A stretch of 19,016 bases of DNA, from contig JAGWZD010000007.1 in NCBI GenBank assembly GCA_018968995.1, positions 1-19,016 of the forward strand, in the 5' to 3' direction. Position 1 is the first letter of the stretch. Each line of letters opens with the position of its first letter. Shown in pieces: positions 7,269-14,617 of the stretch. Below the pieces are notes generated by a model. That model was not told the DNA's origin. It saw only the letters and a list, made by a program, of their open reading frames with translations, and did not search any database. Source of the stretch: Bdellovibrionales bacterium (GTDB taxonomy: Bacteria > Bdellovibrionota > UBA1018). A program made the translations under genes and the position numbers.

Positions 7269-8006
7269 ATGCAAAAGCCCATCCGGATGTGTATCGTCTT
7301 GATCGTCGTTCTTCTAGCTCCTTGGAGTGCATCTGTTGCGGAGCAAAAGCGACAGAGCCCGAAGCAGTCGAACTATGGACTGGTCCGTGAAGAGACTTAC
7401 GAGAACGGCAAGAAAGTGTCCGGGCGGTCTCGGGATGAGAATGGAAATTGGCATGAGACCACCCGAGAGCAGCTCCAAGCCGAGGAGCGCAAGAAGGCGC
7501 AAGCTCAGATAGAGCAAGCGGACCGTGAACGGAATTCCCGCGAAAAGTATGACCTCAGTGATGGTAAGAAACTCGCGGTGATGATCGCGAACCCAGGCTT
7601 GTCGGCGGGTTTCGGAGGAGGGCGCGCAGGTATTGCTCTGGAATGGGCGATTTTAAGCGGCGGAACCGACGATAACGGGAGGTTTAGTCGTGATTTTTTT
7701 AAGGGTTATTTCTTATCGGTGGGGGCTCGAGGATTTTCACCGGAGGCCTATACGGTAGGGTTTGGAAAGTTATACTTCAAAAGCAGTTGGGATCGGAGCC
7801 TCCTCCCTAGCACGTCCTCACAGGCAGACCTTCTGATTCGAAATGGTAGAATTGAAGGAGGCATGCTTACGAAAGCCGCAGGTATCTCGTCGGACAAGGG
7901 GTTCAAAAATTTTTTTTTGAGCGCTAGAATTGGCTTTCTTTCTAATCAAGCCATAGCGGAGTTGGGTGTGTCTTTTGGAATCCCACTGGGATCCTTTAAA
8001 TTTTGA
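7269..8006 (+). CDS. Exported hypothetical protein with charged linker and C-terminal barrel-like domain
   Basis: A 245-residue protein. A signal peptide covers residues 1-24 with likely cleavage after SVA. Residues about 25-95 are strongly charged and contain an ENGKKVSGRSRDENGNWHE stretch followed by a Glu/Lys/Gln-rich helix, possibly a coiled coil. Residues about 100-245 alternate hydrophobic and glycine residues (FGGGRAGIALEWAI, YFLSVGARGF, FFLSARIGFL) and end in GSFKF with a terminal aromatic, as in outer-membrane barrels. I recognise no family. A run of nine T (7910-7918) lies inside the gene. The upstream 155 bases contain the neighbour's terminator, so it has its own promoter; no convincing -35/-10 pair or ribosome site is visible, and ATG7287 is an alternative start. 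Confidence 0.72.
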   Translation: MQKPIRMCIVLIVVLLAPWSASVAEQKRQSPKQSNYGLVREETYENGKKVSGRSRDENGNWHETTREQLQAEERKKAQAQIEQADRERNSREKYDLSDGKKLAVMIANPGLSAGFGGGRAGIALEWAILSGGTDDNGRFSRDFFKGYFLSVGARGFSPEAYTVGFGKLYFKSSWDRSLLPSTSSQADLLIRNGRIEGGMLTKAAGISSDKGFKNFFLSARIGFLSNQAIAELGVSFGIPLGSFKF

Positions 8007-8020
8007 GCTGAGCTCTTTTT
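8005..8020 (+). terminator. Possible weak terminator
   Basis: GAGC-TGA-GCTC followed by five T overlaps the stop of the exported hypothetical gene. The stem is only four to five bases, so activity is doubtful. Confidence 0.25.
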
Positions 8021-8023
8021 GAG

Positions 8024-8232
8024 TCATCGAGCTAATCCGGCCCTCAGCCGCTGGACAGTATCAATCATCCTATTGCCCCGGTGGTCATGACTTACGCTAC
8101 CAAAGTTGGCTGGTTTAGGTTTGTAAACAAATTTTCTGGCATCTCCCTCATGCCTGCCCCGATAACTTGCACGTAGTGCCCGCGAGGTCCACGGCCATAG
8201 TCTTTGTTAGACGTAAAACACGCTCGGGGCAT
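8024..8232 (-). pseudogene. Decayed or frameshifted small coding remnant in the 8007-8352 gap
   Basis: The 346-base gap 8007-8352 has no long open frame, but the minus strand has two overlapping frames with protein-like composition. One starts at ATG 8230-8232 and ends at TAA 8092-8094 (46 residues, containing DYGRGPRGHYVQVIGAG). The other, with no upstream start codon, is open from 8206 to TGA 8024-8026 and contains ARKFVYKPKPANFGSVSHDH then NRMIDTVQRLRAG. The simplest reading is the C-terminal remnant of a gene broken by a frameshift between the two frames, lying downstream of and on the same strand as the 8353-9486 gene. Family not recognised. Chance open frames remain possible. Confidence 0.3.
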
Positions 8233-8352
8233 TTAGTCCGATTCGCCTGAGCTTATCGTTAAGGCCTCTAAGAGATTTGAGGTGAAGTCACACTTCAGAA
8301 ATACGAGGCGCATGACGAGTCTTGAGCGATGGTAAAGGTACATATCGTGACG

Positions 8353-9486
8353 CTAATCCCGGCACTCACGGGCACGATTTTTCAAAAACTCTCGGGGATC
8401 TGTCCTCTTTAAATTGTCGATAAATTTTTCAATCTGCTCCAACGACTCAAACTGAAGATTTCCGAACAAGCCAGCCAGCCTAATCCGACTGACTCCCTGA
8501 GGTTTCCAATCCTCATATACTTCCACCTGTTGTTCCTCTGGAAGTGCGGCGATGGCAGGGCTTTCTTTTAGCGCCGCGTCCTTCACGGCTCGTCTGAGTT
8601 CCCTCTCATTTCGCTCCAGAGTCGCCGGAATTGACCGCTTAAACTCTGCCAGGACCTGAGGATCGCTCAGCGAACGCCATTCGGTCGTGCTAACCGATGA
8701 GCGACGTGAATGGATCGAGCCCCCTTGTCCAGGCTTGCCCACTCCAGAAGATCGCGGTCCACTGGCACGCTCTTTCATGGTGATACACGCCAAAAACTCA
8801 GTTTTTCCGTCAGGATTTTCGCAGACGCCGACCTCGCCAGACTGACCGTTCGTAATGACGTTACAGCCCCGACCCTTAAACTCCTGGCAGCGTGGGAAAT
8901 GAACTCCCTTGGAATCAACATGAACGGGAAAGTTATTTTTTCCGGGGGCGATTGGGTCCCAGATGCCGGTGGAGATGGCCTGATTTCCCTGAAACCGGAG
9001 CTTCTCTCCAATTGGCCCCAGAGACTTCAAAAAGTCGTATATTTCATAGCCATTATTTCCGGCGCGACATGCCGAGTTATAGACGTCGATCGTGCAGCCC
9101 GAAGACTTTAGGGCTGGCACAACGTGAGTTTTGAGAAACTTTACTTCATTTTCAGAGCTGTCCCAGTGTCCAACATAGCTTAAATTCGCGCGACCGCCGG
9201 CATGCTGATTTAGGATTCCCTGAATGTCTTTATCGACCGGAATGACGTACGTCTTCTTGCAGCGGGTGGACGCAAGGTACGCCTTACAGCCCAGCCAATA
9301 AATACCCTCTTCACCCCGATTTCCTGTGCCGTACAGAGGGGTCTCGCCCCGCCCCACTTCAACCGGATTCATGGTGCCCGTCTGACAAATGCAGACGTCA
9401 TAATCTGCTGCGAAGGCCGATGGCGCTGAAATCACCAAAAATGCGACTATTCGAAGGACAGTGCGCTGCACTCTTGCGATCTTCAT
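8353..9486 (-). CDS. Exported protein with caspase-like (clan CD) His/Cys pattern, putative cysteine peptidase
   Basis: A 377-residue secreted protein with a clear signal peptide (cleavage likely after AFA at 24-26). In the mature part, NLSYVGHWDS (101-110) ends a predicted beta strand with Gly-His107. Thirty-three residues later IDVYNSACRAG (133-143) ends another strand with Cys140. A strand-GH then strand-xxAC(x)(x)G layout is the hallmark of clan CD peptidases (caspases, CHAT, gingipain, legumain), so His107/Cys140 is a candidate dyad. The N-terminal half is rich in Cys (32, 34, 67, 76, 131, 200, 208, 222, 234), suggesting disulphides outside the cytoplasm. Residues about 240-377 are a basic, charged helical tail, possibly a regulatory domain. 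ATG 9484-9486 has AAGGAG about 11 bases upstream. Gene reality is firm; peptidase assignment is inference. It may be a non-catalytic relative. Confidence 0.72.
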   Translation of the reverse strand: MKIARVQRTVLRIVAFLVISAPSAFAADYDVCICQTGTMNPVEVGRGETPLYGTGNRGEEGIYWLGCKAYLASTRCKKTYVIPVDKDIQGILNQHAGGRANLSYVGHWDSSENEVKFLKTHVVPALKSSGCTIDVYNSACRAGNNGYEIYDFLKSLGPIGEKLRFQGNQAISTGIWDPIAPGKNNFPVHVDSKGVHFPRCQEFKGRGCNVITNGQSGEVGVCENPDGKTEFLACITMKERASGPRSSGVGKPGQGGSIHSRRSSVSTTEWRSLSDPQVLAEFKRSIPATLERNERELRRAVKDAALKESPAIAALPEEQQVEVYEDWKPQGVSRIRLAGLFGNLQFESLEQIEKFIDNLKRTDPREFLKNRARECRD

Positions 9487-9508
9487 GGCGTTTCGCTCTC
9501 CTTCATTT

Positions 9509-9538
9509 ATTGAAGCACGACCAGGTATCCAGGGTCAA
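9509..9538 (-). promoter_or_regulatory. Candidate sigma-70 promoter for the putative peptidase gene
   Basis: On the minus strand TTGACC (9533-9538 on +) and TTCAAT (9509-9514) are separated by 18 bases. The -35 matches 5/6 and the -10 4/6. The predicted start of transcription would fall very close to the ribosome site, which weakens the call. The rest of the 9487-9782 gap shows no convincing gene. Confidence 0.25.
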
Positions 9539-9782
9539 AACTTACACCGAACAGATTCTTAACAAGCTTTATCGGAATCAACCGGGAGATGGGCCGCTGC
9601 GTCTACTCAGATTCAATCCCTAAAAGAGGTGAGTTGCGGTGTTGAAAAAGGCGTGATCTGTCTTGAGTAAAGCCGAGGCCCTCGACTGGGAGGATGGCGC
9701 TCACTCGCTGGAGGAGGCGCGGGCGTGGCGGGCGGATGGTCTCTCTAGAAAACTCAAAGGACTCGTTGGCGCCTTGCCAGCG

Positions 9783-10886
9783 TCATTTACACGCCCCAGA
9801 ACTCCTCAGCTTTTCGAGTTCGGGATCCCGCAAGCTTGTTTGGCCGAGCTTTTTTCGAATAGCAACTCGAAGTTCGCGAACCGAGCAGTTCTTCGGTTGA
9901 ATCACGAGCGCCTTATCTAGATCCAGAAGCGCGTCTTTTTCGCGATTTGTCTCAGCAAGTAGAGCCGCACGTCTTTGGTAAGCTAGTAGCGATACAGGGT
10001 TTGACTCAATCGCCCGGCCATAGTGCTCAAGCGCTAGGGTGAAATCCTTTTTGCTTTGATAATAGGCGGCCAAATTGAGTGCTGTCGCGTAGTGTGTAGG
10101 GTTTTCTTGCGCGGCCCTCTTCAGTAGAGAGAGCACCTCTTCACTGCCTGCCCCCAATTGTGATTTTACAGCAGCGAGGTTTGAATACGCTTCGGCAAAC
10201 TTAGGCGATTTTTGCGTCGACTTTTCGTAAAAAAGTGCTGCTAACTCTAGCTGACGGGATGCCGCACTCACAAACCCTAAACCAAGGTAAAGGCTTGCGC
10301 CGAGCTCTGAGGCGCTACGTAATGAAGCCAAATAATTTTGGTTTTCGATCGCCGGTTTTGGAATCGCCAGGTTTTCAATGTAATATGTGTCCGACGTGAC
10401 GGCGCCATTTTTTAGGGTTTCGATGTTTAAGCAGCGACCTTCCTTACAGATACGAACAAATACGTGATCTGGAGCTCGTACTAATGCAGCGTCGATACCC
10501 GTTCGTTCTGCGGCGAGCAGGTAGAGCGTGGAAACCCCCAGACAGTGCCCCTTTCGCGTGGAGAGAACGCTGTCGGGTAGCACGTTGTCCCTTTGCTTTC
10601 TGGACTGATAACTGTTGTCAGGCTGAATTTTCCAGGTCTGAAACACATAGCTTGATAAACCCGTCGATATTTCTTCTAAGGATGTGGCCTCGCGAAATTG
10701 CGGCGCCCCATCGATGAATTTCTTTAGCTGCCTTAGATCGGGTTTTGGTCGAACCTCGGAAATAATTGTTTCGACTTCCGTTCGTAGGGGGTGCCGTTCG
10801 AGCGACCTTGGCCCGTCTCCGCCCTGTGCGACAGCGAATAAGGGTGGCGCAAAAATCATCAGACAGTACAGATACTTAAGCCACAT
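9783..10886 (-). CDS. Exported SirB1-like transglutaminase-fold protein with C-terminal TPR repeats
   Basis: A 367-residue protein with a signal peptide (MWLKYLYCLMIFAPPLFAVA). Residues about 75-160 match the SirB1/transglutaminase-core type: RKGHCLGVSTLYLLAAERTG gives candidate nucleophile Cys115, APDHVFVRI gives His141, and LNIET (153-157) offers the third residue. About four TPR-like helix pairs follow from about 195 to 335 (for example AALFYEKSTQKSPKFAEAYS and ALEHYGRAIESNPVSLLAYQ). SirB1-type proteins pair this fold with TPRs, normally in the cytoplasm; here it is exported, so a periplasmic peptidase or transglutaminase-like scaffold is likely. The start is taken as ATG 10884-10886; a TTG 27 bases upstream (10911-10913) would also leave a workable signal peptide. 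The gene is divergent from the kinase at 10947, with a 60-base shared promoter region. Confidence 0.82.
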   Translation of the reverse strand: MWLKYLYCLMIFAPPLFAVAQGGDGPRSLERHPLRTEVETIISEVRPKPDLRQLKKFIDGAPQFREATSLEEISTGLSSYVFQTWKIQPDNSYQSRKQRDNVLPDSVLSTRKGHCLGVSTLYLLAAERTGIDAALVRAPDHVFVRICKEGRCLNIETLKNGAVTSDTYYIENLAIPKPAIENQNYLASLRSASELGASLYLGLGFVSAASRQLELAALFYEKSTQKSPKFAEAYSNLAAVKSQLGAGSEEVLSLLKRAAQENPTHYATALNLAAYYQSKKDFTLALEHYGRAIESNPVSLLAYQRRAALLAETNREKDALLDLDKALVIQPKNCSVRELRVAIRKKLGQTSLRDPELEKLRSSGACK

Positions 10887-10946
10887 CGGGCGACCGTGTA
10901 ACTTTCTCGACAAAAATAGTCAAGATTATGATAGTGCTCTGCCGCG

Positions 10947-12230
10947 ATGGGTCCAAATCCGAGGTTCGACGGCATTAGTGAATCGGCTTCCTCCGCCCGG
11001 GCGCAACGGCCCCCAGAGGATGCGGAGATTACCCAGGCTCAATTTACTCAAATGATGGAGGACCCGTTTTCGTTTTTCATCACCCAGCAGCTCACCGTTG
11101 GTAATGTTCGATCACTTAAGCGGCTGTGCACAGAAGTCGTACCCCAGCTAGAGTTGCGGGCCCGCCTCGAGAGTTATCTGGAAAGGATGCAGCAACTCGG
11201 CTTTCTCGCCATGAACGGCGATGAAATTATCGTTAATAAAATGGGCTTCCGATTCAAGCTCGATAGACGTGCCCAGGGCCGACTGTTCCCCGCATTATTT
11301 GAAATTTCCACCAATGCGGCAATTCGCGCTGTAGAGCAAGCCGGGACGGCCCCAATTCTGTTTTTGATCTCTGAGGACCCGATAACTTCAGGAGAGATTT
11401 CTAAAGCGGTAGAAAACTTTCGTGCCGAAATGCGAGTGATCGGGGAACGAGTGAAAACTCGCGATCCTCGTGGGGTTCGGGCGATAGGCATATTTAACAC
11501 TCCGATGCTCTCTGAGGACTTTGTAGCTGCGCCAGAATCCCTAGCGACTCAAACATCTTGTTCACCTGGAACTGTCGAGAGACGCTTAAGTGAGGTAGCT
11601 CAGGCGGCTCATGATATGGCGCCCGCCATACAGTCTCTTGAACTGATTGCGGGCGAAGCACGTGAGAAGCTAGACCCAGAGATCCTTCAGCTTCTTGAAT
11701 TAACCACCGAAAGAATCAGAAAAACCTATCAACACCTCCTTCCCAAAGGACGAAGAAAGGGGGAGGACGGCCTTGCCAACGGCGTTTACTGTGCGTTGGC
11801 TGCGTACAGAGAGGCCTCGAAAATCAAGCCGCACAGGATCAGTGTCGAATACGAGGGGCCGGCAGAGAGCTCGGCAACCTTGCAATTAGCGAATTCGGAG
11901 TTGACCCGGGCGATCGGAAACCTTCTAAAAAATGCAATCGAAGCATCGGATACAAAAGTGGATGGCCGCGTCCTTCTCTCTCTACAGGAAAGCGAAGACC
12001 TGATTCAGATTACCGTTCAAGATAACGGGCCAGGCTTTGATCCAGAGGTTTTAAATGAGATTCAGCGGGAGCGCTGGACGACCACAAAACTGAATGGGAG
12101 TGGCATCGGTATTCGACAGGCCACTGAGGCAACTCAGAAGGCAGGAGGTGATCTTCTTATCGAATCTACTCCGGGCCACGGGACCACGATTCGGGTTCGG
12201 CTACCCGTTTTACGAATAAAGCCCTCGTGA
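10947..12230 (+). CDS. Orphan soluble histidine kinase with N-terminal DUF4423/TIGR02147-like domain
   Basis: A 427-residue cytoplasmic protein without membrane segments. Residues about 30-190 follow the layout of the TIGR02147/DUF4423 family: a winged-helix-like start (RLESYLERMQQLGFLAMNGD at about 73-92), then FPALFEISTNAAIRAVE, the SEDPITSGEISKAVENFRAE block and a GIFNTPML close. A dimerisation/phosphoacceptor helix pair follows with AHDMAPAIQSLE (221-232); His222 is the candidate phosphorylation site. The ATPase domain has an N box (Asn325/Asn329 in GNLLKNAIEAS), G1 box DNGPGF (359-364) and G2 box GSGIGI (384-389). No response regulator lies adjacent. The ligand for the input domain is unknown. 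ATG10947 has no good ribosome site; M36 or M37 are alternatives. It may regulate, or be regulated with, the divergent transglutaminase-fold gene. Confidence 0.85.
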   Translation: MGPNPRFDGISESASSARAQRPPEDAEITQAQFTQMMEDPFSFFITQQLTVGNVRSLKRLCTEVVPQLELRARLESYLERMQQLGFLAMNGDEIIVNKMGFRFKLDRRAQGRLFPALFEISTNAAIRAVEQAGTAPILFLISEDPITSGEISKAVENFRAEMRVIGERVKTRDPRGVRAIGIFNTPMLSEDFVAAPESLATQTSCSPGTVERRLSEVAQAAHDMAPAIQSLELIAGEAREKLDPEILQLLELTTERIRKTYQHLLPKGRRKGEDGLANGVYCALAAYREASKIKPHRISVEYEGPAESSATLQLANSELTRAIGNLLKNAIEASDTKVDGRVLLSLQESEDLIQITVQDNGPGFDPEVLNEIQRERWTTTKLNGSGIGIRQATEATQKAGGDLLIESTPGHGTTIRVRLPVLRIKPS

Positions 12231-12333
12231 CAGGGCAGCGGTAATTCATCAAGAAAACTTTGCTGGGCGTAACTGGATTTACTCGGGCCATCCTGGCACC
12301 CATCGGGCCCGCATTTGCCCCGCGAAATTCAGA

Positions 12334-13107
12334 TCAATCACTCTTGCGCGTGATGAACAAAAAACTGTCGAACGTTTCCCAGAGCCCGCCTTTGAACTTT
12401 CCATGAACCGCGGTCTTGAGTGCTGCTCGGAACTGAAGATTCTCTTCATCAGTTGAACCGTCAGGTGTTTCGCGTGGAGAGCCGATCATCAACGTAGCCC
12501 AGTCCTCAAAAGCATACCGAAACCTCGACGAGTACCTCCAAAGCCGAGCCTTCTGAAACCCCGCCCCCTGTAGGAGTTCGTCAGAAACAGTTCTTACCAG
12601 TTGATCCGTCATGTCCCGCACCCGCAGATTTGGAATGCACCTCTTGGCAATCCGACGTAGCGGTGTTTTCGGATGCGGATATTTCCAGAGCAAGGCCAAA
12701 ATCCCGCCCGGCCTTAAGACTCGGTGAAACTCCTGCAACGACTTTTGATGATCAAACCAATGAAAGGCCTGAGCGACGGTAATGAGGTCAAATTTCCTCG
12801 CCGAAAACGGAAGGCCCTCCGCCCCAGAAATTTTAAATTGAATCTGATCGGATGGCTTGAGCTCGGAATTCAGAGACCGCGCCACCCGAATTCGCTGAAG
12901 ATTACTGTCGACGCCGTAGGACTGCTCGAAGTGTTTGGCTAGCTCGAAGGCCAGAATGCCCGTGCCCGTTCCGACATCCAGGAATGCCTGCCGCCGCTCG
13001 CAGGAGTGGACGATTTTTCGAATGACCGCGGGAGGATAACTTTTTCGAATTCGATTGTAGTCGTGCGACCTGTCGTGGGGGCTTTGGGGTCGGGTTCTTA
13101 AAGTCAT
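12334..13107 (-). CDS. Class I SAM-dependent methyltransferase (Methyltransf_11 type)
   Basis: A 257-residue enzyme with the standard SAM fold. Motif I is FLDVGTGTG at 42-50; GVD at 65-67 ends strand 2. A GLPF then FDLITVAQAFHWFD segment (98-119) is motif IV/post-IV of the Methyltransf_11 group, and LRPGGILALLW follows at 131-141. This composition resembles small-molecule or tRNA/ubiquinone-type methyltransferases; the substrate cannot be told. The start is ATG 13105-13107, set by a strong AGGAG (13116-13120 on +) eight bases upstream; longer forms would run into the upstream gene. It follows the metallopeptidase gene by 22 bases on the same strand, so an operon is likely. Confidence 0.9.
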   Translation of the reverse strand: MTLRTRPQSPHDRSHDYNRIRKSYPPAVIRKIVHSCERRQAFLDVGTGTGILAFELAKHFEQSYGVDSNLQRIRVARSLNSELKPSDQIQFKISGAEGLPFSARKFDLITVAQAFHWFDHQKSLQEFHRVLRPGGILALLWKYPHPKTPLRRIAKRCIPNLRVRDMTDQLVRTVSDELLQGAGFQKARLWRYSSRFRYAFEDWATLMIGSPRETPDGSTDEENLQFRAALKTAVHGKFKGGLWETFDSFLFITRKSD

Positions 13108-13129
13108 GAGAGGTTCTCCTAAGCTACCA

Positions 13130-14506
13130 TCAACTCTTACGATCATCGACACTTCGCTCGCCCAGAAAAAACTGAAGGGTCCCCTCTCGGTCATTCGCTA
13201 GGGTGTCCCTGCTTTCTTGAATCGAGGCCAAAGCGTAGTCGAGTTGTTCGGCGTAAGTCTCAGGATCGGGCTGCGTGAGCTTTCTTCGCAAAAAATCGTG
13301 CGGCCTACGATTGGTGATTCGTTCAGCGGCATCGAAGACAGATTCGATCGAATCGTAAGGAGAATCCTCGAGGCGCTTCTGCTCCAACATCTGGCGAAAA
13401 ACATCAACTAGGCCAATGCCGGATTCAGATCGAAGTGCGCAATCGAACAAAAACCAATCCATCAGCATGCTGGGCTTTTTTTGCAGAGCTTTCTGATAGA
13501 GCGTTTCGACCCAGGTCCTTAACCGAAATGGATAAGACTCCTGAAAAAGTAGACGCGTTGCCGGATTAAAATAGATATTCAGCACCTCGCCAATGCGAAA
13601 TCGATCCGCCTTGGGGCAGTCGCCTGAAGCATACAGGAGGCTCTTGAATCTCGCCGGGCCAGCCGAAGTGAACGCGTGCCCAATTTCATGGTGGAGCCCG
13701 TACAAAACGAAGTCGAGATAATCGGAATGACCTAGGGGGCCATAGTTCTCGACCTCGTCAGATCCAAAAATGGCAATTCCACCCGTGTAATTTTGGCCAG
13801 CAGCCATGGTCTGTCCCTGGGTTAAAGCCTTAAAACCGCGCGGTGCCTGAAGGTAGAGGATGCTAAGATCTCTGATCTTTGGATTTCGCCCAAAGCACTT
13901 TTCTTGAAATTCGATCGAGCTTTGACAGAACTCAAAGATCTCCTGAGGCGCGAGAGGAGGTTGAACACCATGTCCTAGCGCAACCCTAAAACGTCCGCAC
14001 TTTGAGTGAAAGATTTGCAGATCGCTACTGAGGTGAACAAAAACCTGGGCAATCTGCTGGGTAGGAACAATCGCGCCAGCTGAATTCACCGGAAGGTTCG
14101 AAATGATGGACCAACCATCAGGGATCCCCTCAAAACGCACCTGGTAATGTAATGGCGCTGAGCTTTTCTCGTAATCTCTGATCACTGGAAGCACGCCAGA
14201 GCCAAAGTGAATTTCGTGACCGTTGAAGAACGGATAGTGTACCGCTAGATCTACATTTGCCCCAACCAGGACGGAATACGGACTGGTGATTTCATAGGTG
14301 AGAAAAAAATTCCCCGGCGGGATATCTATTCTACCGTCTTCGGGTTGAATGGGGCGCCCATTCAGCGCCAGGTTGTGGATGAATTTTTCTGATTTCAAGA
14401 GTAGCGCTTCAATTTCAAAAGTGAGTATTTCGGACGCGCGTCCTTCGAGGCGAACCTGGATAGTCCGATTAAGTGCTTGCTGGTAGTGGATGACTAATTG
14501 ATGCAT
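13130..14506 (-). CDS. M61/M1-like zinc metallopeptidase with HEIGH motif
   Basis: A 458-residue protein without a signal peptide or membrane segment. The N-terminal 170 residues form a beta-rich domain like that of M61 and M1 peptidases. The catalytic signature is LHHEIGHAF, with HEIGH at 273-277 (two zinc His and the catalytic Glu274). Glu307 in RIGEVLN is the candidate third zinc ligand, 29 residues further on, a longer gap than in typical M1/M4 enzymes. The C-terminal helical region is about 140 residues. M61 enzymes act on small N-terminal residues; the specificity here is unknown. It lies directly upstream of the methyltransferase. An aminopeptidase is likely, but a non-M61 gluzincin cannot be ruled out. 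Confidence 0.78.
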   Translation of the reverse strand: MHQLVIHYQQALNRTIQVRLEGRASEILTFEIEALLLKSEKFIHNLALNGRPIQPEDGRIDIPPGNFFLTYEITSPYSVLVGANVDLAVHYPFFNGHEIHFGSGVLPVIRDYEKSSAPLHYQVRFEGIPDGWSIISNLPVNSAGAIVPTQQIAQVFVHLSSDLQIFHSKCGRFRVALGHGVQPPLAPQEIFEFCQSSIEFQEKCFGRNPKIRDLSILYLQAPRGFKALTQGQTMAAGQNYTGGIAIFGSDEVENYGPLGHSDYLDFVLYGLHHEIGHAFTSAGPARFKSLLYASGDCPKADRFRIGEVLNIYFNPATRLLFQESYPFRLRTWVETLYQKALQKKPSMLMDWFLFDCALRSESGIGLVDVFRQMLEQKRLEDSPYDSIESVFDAAERITNRRPHDFLRRKLTQPDPETYAEQLDYALASIQESRDTLANDREGTLQFFLGERSVDDRKS

Positions 14507-14617
14507 GAAAAGATCATTCCCATGGTAGTCAGCAGTATTAAAAATATATTCGTCTCAGACAGGATAGCCTGAACTCTATCAAGAGGAAGCTCTCTCCTGC
14601 CACTGGGTGTAAGTCAC

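Noticed and set aside
9663..9920. Plus-strand TTG frame of 85 residues in the gap before the transglutaminase-TPR gene
   Set aside because: The first 40 residues look protein-like, but half of it is antisense to a well-supported gene, the start is TTG and no ribosome site is present.
10907..10935. Promoter for the kinase gene (TCGACA with TATGAT or GATAGT)
   Set aside because: TATGAT gives a spacer of 14 bases, too short, and GATAGT is a poor -10; not supported.
12285..12310. Bidirectional terminator between the kinase and the methyltransferase
   Set aside because: GGGCC/GGCCC pairing has a long loop and no T tract on either strand.
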